Shown: positions 1 to 7,029 of the stretch, piece after piece
How the letters are laid out: each line of letters opens with the position of its first letter
How positions within the stretch are numbered: position 1 is the stretch's first letter
Assembly (NCBI RefSeq): GCF_934295145.1
Contig: NZ_CAKRAS010000048.1
Span: forward strand, 1-24,377
Direction of reading: 5' to 3'
DNA from: an uncultured Eubacterium sp.
GTDB lineage: Bacteria > Bacillota > Clostridia > Lachnospirales > Lachnospiraceae
DNA: 24,377 bases
The notes under the pieces: model-generated
The model's database searches: none
Told to the model about the DNA's origin: nothing
The model's input: the letters and a program-made list of their open reading frames with translations, nothing else
Translations under genes and position numbers: made by a program

Positions 1-96
1 CCTAAATATGCCTCTTTCTTCGCCCAGAGCCCGCTTTTTCTTTGATTTTCCGGCCATCCCACATTTGTCCGTTTCTTCCCCCACGTATATTCGCAT
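1..96 (-). CDS. Possible N-terminal end of a minus-strand ORF running off the window
   Basis: Reading the minus strand from an ATG at 94-96 gives an open frame to the window edge, beginning MRIYVGEETDKCG and continuing into a Lys/Arg-rich stretch. Only about 32 codons are visible, the upstream AAAAG is a poor ribosome binding site, and I recognise no family. It could equally be random open frame or a gene remnant. The composition of 1-130 is less AT-rich than the following 300 bases, which is the main reason to suspect coding DNA. Confidence 0.2.
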   Translation of the reverse strand, partial: MRIYVGEETDKCGMAGKSKKKRALGEERGIFR

Positions 97-185
97 CTTT
101 TCCAACCAGTCACCGTTAATTAGCCTGTAAATGTCCGTACTTTATTTTCAAAAACCCCGTAAAATCAATGTTTTTCGACATTTTT

Positions 186-492
186 TGTGGATATAATATA
201 AAGAATATAAGATAGTTGTTTACAAATAAATAAAAAGAATAGAATATTATCAACAACGGTGTTGTCACTGAATCATAGATTTTCATATCTACACTAACAA
301 CGAATATTTTTCTTTAATCTTCTGAGAACAACAAGAAAAAAAACTTCAATACTTAACTTAAAATATTTTTCTGCTATACTGGAACATGTTGTTGTTGATA
401 ACTGTCACAACAATATGTTTACAAAATTATCAACAAAAGGATGAGATTATGGAAAAAGGTATTGAAGTAGTTGCAAGATATCATTATCAACA
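186..492. promoter_or_regulatory. Cluster of DnaA-box-like 9-mers in AT-rich DNA
   Basis: Four exact copies of TTATCAACA occur at 247-255 (+), 393-401 (-), 427-435 (+) and 484-492 (+). A TGTGGATAT, one mismatch from the reverse DnaA box TGTGGATAA, lies at 186-194. TTATCAACA differs at one base from the consensus TTATCCACA. The boxes straddle the promoter and start codon of the 77-residue gene at 449, and the copies at 393 and 427 face each other. Between 130 and 448 there is otherwise only AT-rich sequence and a short dyad, CAACA-acgg-TGTTG, at 251-264. This could be a DnaA-controlled gene, a DnaA-titrating site, or part of an origin. No dnaA or dnaN is visible. Confidence 0.45.
353..380 (+). 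promoter_or_regulatory. Putative sigma-A promoter for the 77-residue gene
   Basis: TTAACT (353-358) and TATACT (375-380) are separated by 16 bp. Transcription would start near 387, giving a leader of about 60 nt that contains two of the TTATCAACA boxes. Confidence 0.45.
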
Positions 493-682
493 GGGGTATT
501 TTGTTGAAGTGACGACAGAAAAATCTGTTCTGGCTGGCAGAGATTACTGGTTATGTAAGAAAAACAGCCCACGAAAAGTGTTCATGTTCAGCAGTAAATT
601 CAAAAATGAGGATCAGGAAGTACATCAGATCATTGACCAGATCAAAAACAATGTTGAAAAGTACGAACATACAAATGCATAA
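449..682 (+). CDS. Small protein of unknown function (77 aa)
   Basis: I do not recognise this protein. The start at 449 is preferred over an upstream in-frame ATG at 386 because AAAGGATGAG lies just before it and the upstream extension falls in the presumed leader. The 77 residues have no signal peptide or membrane segment. The first part, MEKGIEVVARYHYQQGYFVEV, looks like beta strands, and the C-terminal third (KNEDQEVHQIIDQIKNNVEKYEH) looks like a charged amphipathic helix. The gene is monocistronic, followed by two terminators, and its own coding sequence holds a TTATCAACA box at 484-492. That arrangement suggests control by DnaA or by another protein using this site, which is inference. 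Confidence 0.6.
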   Translation: MEKGIEVVARYHYQQGYFVEVTTEKSVLAGRDYWLCKKNSPRKVFMFSSKFKNEDQEVHQIIDQIKNNVEKYEHTNA

Positions 683-692
683 ATAAGAAGAA

Positions 693-756
693 AAAAGCCA
701 CTTGGATTTTTATAATAAGAAATACTTATGACAACGCAAAAATTCAGGTGGCTTTT
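693..756 (+). terminator. Long nested terminator hairpin
   Basis: Bases 693-711 pair with 738-756 over 19 bp with only two G-T wobbles. The 26-nt loop contains a second hairpin, ATAAG/CTTAT. It begins 10 bases after the 77-residue gene, and the 3' arm ends in GGCTTTT. Confidence 0.75.
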
Positions 757-794
757 AATATACATAAAATGTATAATTATTCATTTATTGCAAT

Positions 795-827
795 AAAAAA
801 CCGGGTTCGTTTTGAATCCGGTTTTTT
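795..827 (+). terminator. Intrinsic terminator
   Basis: AAAAAACCGG pairs with CCGGTTTTTTT through an inner GTTC/GAAT arm and a short loop, followed by a U run. It is the second terminator within 40 bases of the first. The flanking A and T runs make it potentially bidirectional. Confidence 0.75.
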
Positions 828-1110
828 TGGGGAGAGTGAGTTATGAAAAATTTATCTATATAAAGGAAATAGTTTTTTGTCGCCCCTGAATGTGCCAATG
901 CTGGTTAACTGACTACCCTCAGAAGCTTTTTATGTTAGGTTATTGGCTTTTCATCAAATTTCAAATGTTTGTTATGTGTTTCACTTGATTTATTTGATAC
1001 TGTTATATTACTGGTAAAATGTGTTCTTTTTGTGGCTGAAATATGAAGAAAAAAGAAAGTATCTCTTAACAAATTATAATAAGGCAGATTTGCAGAACGG
1101 TATGGATTTA
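828..1110. other. Intergenic stretch with no recognised gene
   Basis: Between the terminator at 827 and the promoter at 1111 I find no ORF with a plausible ribosome binding site and no RNA family I recognise. About 880-930 is noticeably richer in G and C than its surroundings (TCGCCCCTGAATGTGCC and onward), so a decayed gene or a small RNA is possible, but nothing positive supports either. Confidence 0.4.
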
Positions 1111-1139
1111 TTGACGTGTGTTTTTGATAATGGTAAAAT
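1111..1139 (+). promoter_or_regulatory. Sigma-A promoter of the CbiT-like/DUF3783 operon
   Basis: TTGACG (1111-1116) and TAAAAT (1134-1139) have a 17-bp spacer. The leader would be about 50 nt, with GGGAGG just upstream of the ATG at 1195. Confidence 0.7.
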
Positions 1140-1194
1140 TAACATAATTAAATGCAGATCGCATTTTTGAATTAATTTATGGGAGGTATTTCTT

Positions 1195-2100
1195 ATGGAA
1201 CAGCAGATTTTTACCAACGAGAGCATTTTATCCTGGCTGCAGTATTTTGCGAAAAACACAGCCATTGATCTGGAAAAAGTGAAGATGCTCGATATCACCC
1301 GAAAAAATAAAAACCTGATTCCGACAGTTGAGTCACACAAAGCCGTGCTGGTGTTTACAGAAGCCGGAATTGACGATATTTTTTACCGGATGTGGAACGC
1401 AGGACTTGGAGATTGTGATGTATGGTATAACGAGGGCTCAGAGCCTGTAGGAGAGATCAAATACGATAAAGTGAGCAATATGATCAACCGTGGTATCAAT
1501 GCATCCGCAGGCATGCTGATCGTGAATGAGCATGCGCGTAACACTTATAAAATTGGTATGGATAATCATAATTTCAAACGTGGTTCCATTCATTATGTAG
1601 GAAGCGAGATACGTTCTGTCATCTTAAATAAGATGCATGTAGGCCGTCAGGACGACATTTGTGTCATCAGTGGGGAAAGTATTGCCGTAGAGGCTGCTAT
1701 CATCGCCACAGAGGGCACTGTGATCGCTGTAGAGTACAATAAAGATGATCGTGCAACGATGGAAGAGAACATTGATCATTTTGGCCTGCACAACATTCAG
1801 GTGATCGATCATGTGGATGAAGAGACCATGAAGGGATGTCCGGTTCCGTCACTGGTATTTATGGTGGCATCTGCAAGCATGGAGCAGGAGATTGAGTATC
1901 TGACAAAATTAAATCCGCAGATCAATATCGTGATCTATACACTGGATTTTGGCGTAGCTGCATCTATTTCCGGCATTTTTGAAAAATACGGCATCAAAGA
2001 TACTGAGGTTATCCAGATCTCTGTAGCCAGATTGAACAGCAAAAATTCCTTTGAACAGCAGCCGGCTCCGTGGATCATTACAGGAAAGGCAGACTGCTAA
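1195..2100 (+). CDS. Degenerate CbiE/CbiT-like (precorrin-6Y methylase-related) protein
   Basis: The 301-residue protein resembles the C-terminal part of CobL: a CbiE-type tail (about 45-115, KAVLVFTEAGIDDIFYRMWN, then an N-E-H segment) followed by a CbiT-like class I methyltransferase fold (about 125-295). Landmarks are HNFKRG, matching the CbiT lead-in, AVEAAIIATEGTVIAVEYN, matching the strand carrying the SAM acidic residue, and ISVARLNSKNSF near the end. Two features of active CbiT are missing. The PxTK segment reads YVGSEIRS, and the glycine-rich SAM loop (normally GAGTGS) reads VISGESIAVEA with a single glycine. No cobalamin genes lie nearby. It is translated from a strong GGGAGG site and followed after 3 nt by the DUF3783-like gene. 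Corrin methylation is therefore doubtful, and a repurposed or non-enzymatic role is more likely (inference). Confidence 0.6.
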   Translation: MEQQIFTNESILSWLQYFAKNTAIDLEKVKMLDITRKNKNLIPTVESHKAVLVFTEAGIDDIFYRMWNAGLGDCDVWYNEGSEPVGEIKYDKVSNMINRGINASAGMLIVNEHARNTYKIGMDNHNFKRGSIHYVGSEIRSVILNKMHVGRQDDICVISGESIAVEAAIIATEGTVIAVEYNKDDRATMEENIDHFGLHNIQVIDHVDEETMKGCPVPSLVFMVASASMEQEIEYLTKLNPQINIVIYTLDFGVAASISGIFEKYGIKDTEVIQISVARLNSKNSFEQQPAPWIITGKADC

Positions 2101-2103
2101 ACG

Positions 2104-2478
2104 ATGGCGAAAGTATTATTATTTCAGTGTGAAAACGAAAATGAGATCCGTCAGGTTCTGACTCCGATGAAAATACAGGCAGTGTCTGTTCCAAAAACGA
2201 AGTATCATATGACGTTAGGAGATCTTTTTAGGGAAACAGAGGATGAAGGATATTTTGGTGGTGCTTATCCGAATGGAAGCATGATCGTGATGTGTGATTT
2301 CACGGAGAAACAGCTAGATCGCCTTCTGATGGATTTAAGAAACCGTAACGTAAAAATAGACTATAAAATGGTTATGACGGCTACAAACGCCTCCTGGGAC
2401 GTTCTGCACGTATATTTCGAAGCTCAGCGCGAGAAGATGATGTATGAGATGGCACAAAGGGACCGAAAGCTTTTTTAA
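2104..2478 (+). CDS. DUF3783-like protein
   Basis: This 124-residue cytoplasmic protein begins MAKVLLFQCENENEIRQVLTP and resembles the small Clostridial DUF3783 family: an N-terminal strand-helix unit, a central Gly-rich MIVMCDFTEKQLDRLL segment, and a C-terminal region TATNASWDVLHVYFEAQREK. The family match is from memory of its style and is only moderately certain; no function is established. Its start lies 3 nt after the stop of the CbiT-like gene, so the two are almost certainly one transcript and may work together. The transcript ends at the large hairpin at 2521-2585. Confidence 0.5.
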   Translation: MAKVLLFQCENENEIRQVLTPMKIQAVSVPKTKYHMTLGDLFRETEDEGYFGGAYPNGSMIVMCDFTEKQLDRLLMDLRNRNVKIDYKMVMTATNASWDVLHVYFEAQREKMMYEMAQRDRKLF

Positions 2479-2520
2479 ATCTTACTTGGTGGCTGAAAAT
2501 TTTAACCAATGTGTAAATGA

Positions 2521-2585
2521 AAGAAAAACAGGATTTTTCCTTGGCGAGCGATTGTTAGCCGCAAAGGGAAAATCCTGTTTTTCTT
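2521..2585. terminator. Bidirectional terminator with conserved apical loop element
   Basis: Bases 2521-2537 pair perfectly with 2569-2585 (17 bp), and both ends have A/T tracts suited to termination in either direction. It lies between the convergent DUF3783-like gene and pta. The 31-nt loop contains GCG-ATTGTTAGC-CGC (2548-2562), a 3-bp stem around a 9-nt loop. Its reverse complement, GCGGCTAACAATCGC, recurs exactly in the terminator at 24313-24375, whose loop is also 31 nt. In both cases the GCTAACAAT version is on the strand of the adjacent upstream gene (pta here). Confidence 0.8.
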
Positions 2586-2608
2586 TTTCATAAACTTATT
2601 TAATAAAA

Positions 2609-3583
2609 TTAGCTTAATGCTGCAGTGATGATAGCCATGGAGTATACTTCCAGTGCGTTGCATCCTCTGGACAGATCGTTGATCGGTGCATTCAGACCAA
2701 GAAGGATCGGACCGTAAGCATCGAATCCACCAAGACGCTGAGCAATTTTGTAACCGATGTTACCAGCGTTGATGTCCGGGAAGATAAATGTGTTTGCATG
2801 TCCTGCAACTTTTGAATCTGGGCATTTTGTCTGTGCAACACGCGGAGATACAGCAGCATCAAACTGAAGTTCTCCATCGATAGCCAGATCCGGATTAGCA
2901 GCTTTTGCTTTTGCACAAGCGTTACGCATTTTGTCAACATCCTCACCTTTACCGGATCCGAGTGTTGAGTAGCTTAAGAATGCAACTTTCGGATCAATAC
3001 CGAAAATCTTAGCACACTCAGCTGTCTCAAGTGCGATCTCTACCAGATCATCCTCAGTAGGTTTGATGTTGATTGCGCAGTCACCCATTGCCAGTACTTC
3101 GTTGTCGCCTGTAGCAGCCGGACGAACGAGGATGAAACAGGATGATACGATCTTGTTTCCTGGTTTTGTTTTGATGAGCTGAAGAGCCGGACGAACGGTA
3201 TCAGCTGTGGAATATGTAGCACCACCAAGTAAGCAGTCAGCGATTCCCATTTTTACAAGCATTGTTCCGAAGTAGTTACCATGAGATAATGCTTCGCGAC
3301 ACTGCTCGTCTGTCATTTTACCTTTACGAAGTTCAACCATCTGTGCAACCATCTCATCCATGCGGTCAAAGTTTGCCGGATCGATGATGTCTGCACCGTT
3401 GATATTGTAGCCTGCTTCCTCAGCAGCAGCTTTTACTTCATCTACATTACCAACAAGGATTGGTTTTAAGAATGTACCTGCAAGCAGACGGGAAGAAGCT
3501 TCCAGAATACGTGCATCAGTTCCCTCTGTGAAGACGATTGTACGAGGGTTTTCTTTTAATTTCTGTATTAATTTGTTGAACAT
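2609..3583 (-). CDS. pta: Phosphate acetyltransferase
   Basis: Phosphotransacetylase interconverts acetyl-CoA plus phosphate with acetyl phosphate plus CoA. With acetate kinase it gives the fermentative acetate and ATP branch. The 324 residues have the normal length of the short bacterial form. The start MFNKLIQKLKENPRTIVFTEG is typical, as are the later segments KPGNKIVSSCFI, FLSYSTLGSG and AGHANTFIFPDINAGNIGYK. The start is fixed by GGAGGT about 10 nt upstream. No ackA is adjacent: downstream is a shared terminator and a convergent operon, so acetate kinase must be elsewhere. A sigma-A promoter lies at 3630-3657, with a cre-like sequence across it. Confidence 0.95.
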   Translation of the reverse strand: MFNKLIQKLKENPRTIVFTEGTDARILEASSRLLAGTFLKPILVGNVDEVKAAAEEAGYNINGADIIDPANFDRMDEMVAQMVELRKGKMTDEQCREALSHGNYFGTMLVKMGIADCLLGGATYSTADTVRPALQLIKTKPGNKIVSSCFILVRPAATGDNEVLAMGDCAINIKPTEDDLVEIALETAECAKIFGIDPKVAFLSYSTLGSGKGEDVDKMRNACAKAKAANPDLAIDGELQFDAAVSPRVAQTKCPDSKVAGHANTFIFPDINAGNIGYKIAQRLGGFDAYGPILLGLNAPINDLSRGCNALEVYSMAIITAALS

Positions 3584-3629
3584 TGGTCTCGTTTACCTCC
3601 ATTAATAATTTAATATACTCGTCATTTCT

Positions 3630-3657
3630 ATTGTAAACGTTTTGCCCTAAAATGCAA
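3630..3657 (-). promoter_or_regulatory. pta promoter with an overlapping cre-like site
   Basis: On the minus strand TTGCAT (3657-3652) and TACAAT (3635-3630) are separated by 16 bp. On the plus strand TGTAAACGTTTTGC (3632-3645) matches the catabolite-response consensus TGWAANCGNTNWCA except at the last two bases and covers the spacer and -10. The rest of the 219 bases between pta and the DUF1638 gene shows no ORF or clear terminator. Confidence 0.5.
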
Positions 3658-3802
3658 GGAAAATGCTGATTGTTTTGTAGAAAAAAACGAACATTCCGGG
3701 ATAAATTGGGTAAATGGGTGTTTTTTAGTCTGGCAAGCGTGAATCTCCGGTAATTCAAGTGCCGACGTAGCTCACATAGTTTTGGCAAATCTAATGGGTG
3801 TA

Positions 3803-4468
3803 TCAAAGTTCAAAAAGAGAGGTGGTGATCGGTTCTCCCGGCGCAAGAGTCAGTATGTTTGGATCTTCTGTGCCGCAGATCAGATGTTCCAGTGTCGAGA
3901 TATTTCCCGGAACAGTTTTGCAGTTAAATCCAAGATAAGCGGAAGCTTTTTCTGCATATTGCTTTACCGGTTTTAGGTCATAGCATCCTGTGTCAATGAT
4001 AGTCAGCGTGTGATATCCTGCGTACATAGTCTGAAAAATCAGATCACGCATTTCAGAATCGTACTGTTTGGATAACAATTCATATTGTTGCAGAATGGCT
4101 TCTTTGTCCAGCGTCCATCCACGGGTCAGATAAATGGAATCTGTTTCGGTCTGCTTACGACTGGTTCGCGGTTGTCTGCAGAGCAGTTGATTGATACAGT
4201 CGTCAAAATGGGGGATACGTAAAATGGTATGTTTGCTGACAAGTCCGGCGGTTCCGTTGCCACAGAGTCCAAAGGTAAGCAGAATTTCATCCTGATCCTG
4301 AAGTTGATCAATGTGGGTTTGCAGAAGCTGATTCAGCTTTTTCGGTGTATTGTGAAGTCCGCGTTCCACCCAGATGACGGGAAGATCAATGTTTGTCTGT
4401 TTTAAAATATGATTGACCTCGTCTGCGAGCATAGCGCAGGAGATGAGGGTGCGTTTTTTGTTTTCCAT
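3803..4468 (-). CDS. DUF1638 domain-containing protein
   Basis: The start at 4468 (MENKKRTLISCAML) is chosen because AGGAGGTC lies 7-12 nt upstream; a longer frame to 4552 would run into the upstream intergenic DNA. The 221 residues carry the DUF1638 hallmarks GLCGNGTAGL (67-76) and PHFDDC (86-91), plus a C-terminal half with RGWTLD and IDTGCYDL. Family members are often found near corrinoid-dependent methyltransferase systems and have conserved Cys and His residues that could bind metal or a cofactor; the biochemical function is not established. No methyltransferase or corrinoid protein lies nearby here. It is divergent from tRNA-Lys and separated from pta by 219 nt, so it may or may not be co-transcribed with pta. 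Confidence 0.7.
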   Translation of the reverse strand: MENKKRTLISCAMLADEVNHILKQTNIDLPVIWVERGLHNTPKKLNQLLQTHIDQLQDQDEILLTFGLCGNGTAGLVSKHTILRIPHFDDCINQLLCRQPRTSRKQTETDSIYLTRGWTLDKEAILQQYELLSKQYDSEMRDLIFQTMYAGYHTLTIIDTGCYDLKPVKQYAEKASAYLGFNCKTVPGNISTLEHLICGTEDPNILTLAPGEPITTSLFEL

Positions 4469-4546
4469 AAAGACCTCCTGTTGTGGGGTTATTATCTGTA
4501 TCGTATCATAAATGAAATAAATATTATAGTTTTTGTATAAAAAAGC

Positions 4547-4575
4547 TTGCATTTTGTTTTGGTATCCGTTATAAT
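4547..4575 (+). promoter_or_regulatory. tRNA-Lys promoter
   Basis: TTGCAT (4547-4552) and a consensus TATAAT (4570-4575) are 17 bp apart. The -10 ends 22 bases before the mature tRNA. Confidence 0.8.
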
Positions 4576-4597
4576 AGCACTTGCGTTAAAGACGTAT

Positions 4598-4670
4598 GCG
4601 CCTTTAGCTCAGCTGGTAGAGCAGTAGACTCTTAATCTATTTGTCCAGGGTTCGAATCCCTGAAGGCGCA
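4598..4670 (+). tRNA. tRNA-Lys (CTT anticodon)
   Basis: The 73 bases fold as a complete cloverleaf. The acceptor GCGCCTT pairs with AAGGCGC, the D stem is GCTC/GAGC, and the anticodon stem GTAGA/TCTAT encloses the loop CTCTTAA (anticodon CTT, reading AAG). The T arm is CAGGG-TTCGAAT-CCCTG with discriminator A. The 3' CCA is not encoded. It is a single-gene unit with its own promoter and terminator. Confidence 0.95.
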
Positions 4671-4677
4671 TTATATG

Positions 4678-4704
4678 AGGTCATCCATACGGATGACCTT
4701 TTTG
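4678..4704 (+). terminator. tRNA-Lys terminator
   Basis: AGGTCATCC (4678-4686) pairs with GGATGACCT (4691-4699) around an ATAC loop and is followed by a T run. Confidence 0.85.
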
Positions 4705-4744
4705 AATAGGATGACAGGGATTCGGTCTTCGCGAAACGTTATAC

Positions 4745-4780
4745 AAAGCATCTCAGAGCAGATTCTGAGGTGCTTTTCTT
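4745..4780 (+). terminator. Second hairpin terminator after tRNA-Lys
   Basis: Bases 4745-4757 pair with 4764-4776 over 13 bp (one wobble, core CTCAGA/TCTGAG) with a 6-nt loop and a TTTTCTT tail. It probably acts as a backup for the tRNA transcript, since no gene lies between. Confidence 0.7.
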
Positions 4781-4946
4781 AGTATACAGGGAGTTAGAAC
4801 AGGATATCTTCTGTAAGAAATATAAAAAAATGGTGGGGCAGATATAACTGAAATAATATGTATGTTACATAGATATATAAAATTAGAACTGGGGTGATTA
4901 AAAATAGCATGTATACTGAGGGTGAGAAAGAAAGGAAGATATAGAT

Positions 4947-6116
4947 ATGACGGAATTATTGATAAAGATGTTTGTGAAAAATAGTAAGGACACGAAGGAT
5001 GCCAAGGTTCGTCTGGCATATGGTAATCTGGCTGGAATCGTTGGGATTTTGTGCAATGTATTACTGTTTGTTGGAAAATATCTGATCGGAACGATATTTG
5101 GTTCTATCGCGATCGCAGCAGATGCGGTGAACAACTTAAGTGATGCATCCAGCAATATTGTCAGTCTGCTTGGATTTAAACTGGGTTCAAAAAAAGCAGA
5201 TGAGGAGCATCCTTTTGGTCATGCGCGATATGAATATCTGGCAGGGCTGGTAGTCTGCGTTATTATCGTTGCCATCGGATTGTCTTTGGCAAAAGAAAGT
5301 ATTTTAAAAGTCATTCATCCATCTGAGGTGGATTGTAATCTACTGATGATTGTTGTATTACTTATTTCTATTTGTGTAAAATTGTGGATGAGTATTTTTA
5401 ACAAGAAAATCGGTATGAGAATCGAATCCGATACACTGATCGCGACGGCGGCAGACAGTCGAAATGATGTGATTTCTACGTCAGCTGTTGTAGTTGCAAC
5501 TATTTTATGTAAGGTGACAGGGTTAAATATTATTGATGGTATTGCTGGTATCGGTGTGGCAGTATTTATTTTGTATAGCGGTATTGGGTTGATTAAAGAA
5601 ACGTTAAGTCCTCTGCTTGGAAAAGTTCCGGCAGCAGAATTTGTCAATCATATTACAGAGAAAATACAGTCGTATCCTGGAGTCATCGGTGTGCATGATC
5701 TGATGATCCATGATTATGGTCCGGGAAATCTGTTTGCCACGGTGCATGTGGAATTTCCAGCGGAGACACCTGTCATTGAGGCGCATGAAGTCATGGATGA
5801 AATTGAGCGTGATTTTCAGGAACAGGAGCATATGATTCTGACAATTCACTATGATCCGATCGTTGAGGAAAATGCGGAAGTGGCAGAAATCAGAGCTTTT
5901 GTCAGTAAGGCGGCAAAGGAGCTTGATGAAAGACTTTCTATCCACGAAGTTCGTCTGGTTCCGGGAAATGAATCCAGCAATGTGATTTTTGACTGTGTAA
6001 AACCTGCTGGATTTAAAGTCAGCGACAGTGAGATAACATCCTATCTGCAAAAACGTGTGACAGAATGGAATCCACGCTATCGCTGTGTGATCAAAATAGA
6101 GCAGAGTTATGTCTGA
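4947..6116 (+). CDS. Cation diffusion facilitator (CDF) family metal transporter
   Basis: This 389-residue membrane protein exports a divalent metal by proton antiport. It has the CDF layout: a short cytoplasmic N-terminus, about six membrane helices (roughly 27-210), and a C-terminal soluble metal-binding domain (about 215-290), here followed by roughly 100 extra residues. Diagnostic sequences are GSIAIAADAVNNLSDA (52-67) in TM2 and HPFGHARYEY (88-97) in the following loop. The intramembrane site is D59-x3-N63 in TM2 and D170-x3-D174 in TM5 (ADSRNDV). Zinc-type members such as YiiP have a His at the first TM5 position, so the all-acid/amide site here fits the Mn/Fe-type branch better (inference). 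GAAAGGAAG precedes the ATG. The gene converges on the MerR gene with only 7 nt between stops. Confidence 0.9.
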   Translation: MTELLIKMFVKNSKDTKDAKVRLAYGNLAGIVGILCNVLLFVGKYLIGTIFGSIAIAADAVNNLSDASSNIVSLLGFKLGSKKADEEHPFGHARYEYLAGLVVCVIIVAIGLSLAKESILKVIHPSEVDCNLLMIVVLLISICVKLWMSIFNKKIGMRIESDTLIATAADSRNDVISTSAVVVATILCKVTGLNIIDGIAGIGVAVFILYSGIGLIKETLSPLLGKVPAAEFVNHITEKIQSYPGVIGVHDLMIHDYGPGNLFATVHVEFPAETPVIEAHEVMDEIERDFQEQEHMILTIHYDPIVEENAEVAEIRAFVSKAAKELDERLSIHEVRLVPGNESSNVIFDCVKPAGFKVSDSEITSYLQKRVTEWNPRYRCVIKIEQSYV

Positions 6117-6123
6117 GTAATCC

Positions 6124-6939
6124 TTAGTCTATAATTTCAACTTCAATCTGGGTTACAAAGTCATCTGTATTTTTTTCAATAAAACTATTTACCACATCAT
6201 ATTCGATGTACAGATCGCTGGTTCTAAGGTGATGCTCCTTTTTATAATTTCGTATTCGCTCGTAAGTCTCACCAATCGTATTCCAGTGACCGATGTGATA
6301 AGCTGTCAGATATTTTCCAGCAGGAAGTATCTGGCAGTTTTTGATTGCAGGTTTCTGTGTCATGAGCAGTGCAACGTTATCATAAGCATCGTAAATGCCG
6401 TGCTCCACATTTTTTCCATATTGAAAATAAGCAATATCGTAATCTAGATAAGGATTGTTCTTTTGCAGCTGCGTAATTAATTCATTGAGTTTTTTTGAAA
6501 ATGACTGTGTGGAAGAAGGATCTGCTTCTTTATAAAGGTAATAATATGGTGGATAGGTATTTATTTCAATCATGGAAAAATCGGTTTGTTCGGCAATTTT
6601 TATCTTCTTTCGCTGCTGTTGCATCCATTTTTTCATAGCCTGTAGTTTTTTTATCTGTTGTGTAATCTGACTTTCTCTTTCGAGAAAAATTTGTTGAAAA
6701 ATTTCCGGGTTTCGTTGAGACATGTAAGTTTGAATTTCCTTTAAAGGCATGTCGAGATCACGCAAGACCAGAATGGTGTTTAGAATCTCAATCTGCTCAA
6801 TGGAATAGAATCGGTATCCTTTTTCGTTAATATGTTCTGGTTGAAACAGACCGATAGCATCATAGTGAAAAAGTGTATGTTTGGTGATTCCCATCAGTTG
6901 AGCCAGTTCTCCGGTAGTCAGATAATCTTTGCGTTCCAT
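6124..6939 (-). CDS. MerR family transcriptional regulator with C-terminal effector domain
   Basis: The 271 residues start with a MerR winged helix: YLTTGELAQLMGITKHTLFHYDAIGLFQPE (about 5-34), then GYRFYS, followed by a long dimerisation helix (about 75-115, rich in Gln and Lys). The rest (about 120-271) resembles the GyrI/BmrR-type effector-binding fold, with PPYYYLYKEA and PAGKYLTAYHIGHW; acidic and aromatic residues there suit binding of organic cations or drugs. It is divergent from a MATE exporter, and the intergenic region has the hallmark MerR promoter (6988-7018), so control of that exporter is very likely. AGGAGC lies 12 nt before the ATG. Confidence 0.9.
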   Translation of the reverse strand: MERKDYLTTGELAQLMGITKHTLFHYDAIGLFQPEHINEKGYRFYSIEQIEILNTILVLRDLDMPLKEIQTYMSQRNPEIFQQIFLERESQITQQIKKLQAMKKWMQQQRKKIKIAEQTDFSMIEINTYPPYYYLYKEADPSSTQSFSKKLNELITQLQKNNPYLDYDIAYFQYGKNVEHGIYDAYDNVALLMTQKPAIKNCQILPAGKYLTAYHIGHWNTIGETYERIRNYKKEHHLRTSDLYIEYDVVNSFIEKNTDDFVTQIEVEIID

Positions 6940-6987
6940 ATAATTAAATGCTCCTGTTTTGTAAAAAAATATAGTGTAAAAATCTGC

Positions 6988-7018
6988 TTGACTATAGGGT
7001 TACCCTATACTGTATGCT
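6988..7018 (+). promoter_or_regulatory. MerR-type promoter-operator of the MATE gene
   Basis: TTGACT (6988-6993) and TATGCT (7013-7018) have a 19-bp spacer, the overlong spacing that MerR activators correct by untwisting. A perfect 8-1-8 palindrome, TATAGGGT-T-ACCCTATA (6993-7009), sits in the spacer. Confidence 0.9.
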
Positions 7019-7029
7019 GACATATGTCA
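7018..7029. repeat. Perfect palindrome at the MATE transcription start
   Basis: TGACATATGTCA is a perfect 12-bp palindrome at the end of the -10 and the expected +1. CTGACATAT recurs at 7063-7071 in the 120-nt leader, which also has a TCAC-tgttt-GTGA dyad at 7083-7095. A second regulator or an RNA structure could use these. Confidence 0.4.

Noticed and set aside
386..448. N-terminal extension (MLLLITVTTICLQ...) of the small orphan protein as a signal peptide
   Set aside because: It lies at the expected transcription start, lacks a ribosome binding site, and the internal ATG at 449 has a good one.
1195..2100. Functional cobalamin-pathway CbiT
   Set aside because: The SAM-binding glycines and the PxTK segment are missing, and no other corrin genes are present.
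4731..4741. cre-like GCGAAACGTTATAC near tRNA-Lys
   Set aside because: It does not align to the catabolite-response consensus without a gap and has no suitable promoter next to it.
5604..6050. 148-codon minus-strand frame inside the CDF gene, and similar antisense frames elsewhere
   Set aside because: These are shadows of strongly supported plus-strand genes, with compositions typical of antisense reading.
7006..7011. TATACT as the -10 of the MATE promoter
   Set aside because: It would leave only a 12-bp spacer from TTGACT; TATGCT at 7013 gives the 19-bp MerR-type spacing with a centred palindrome.
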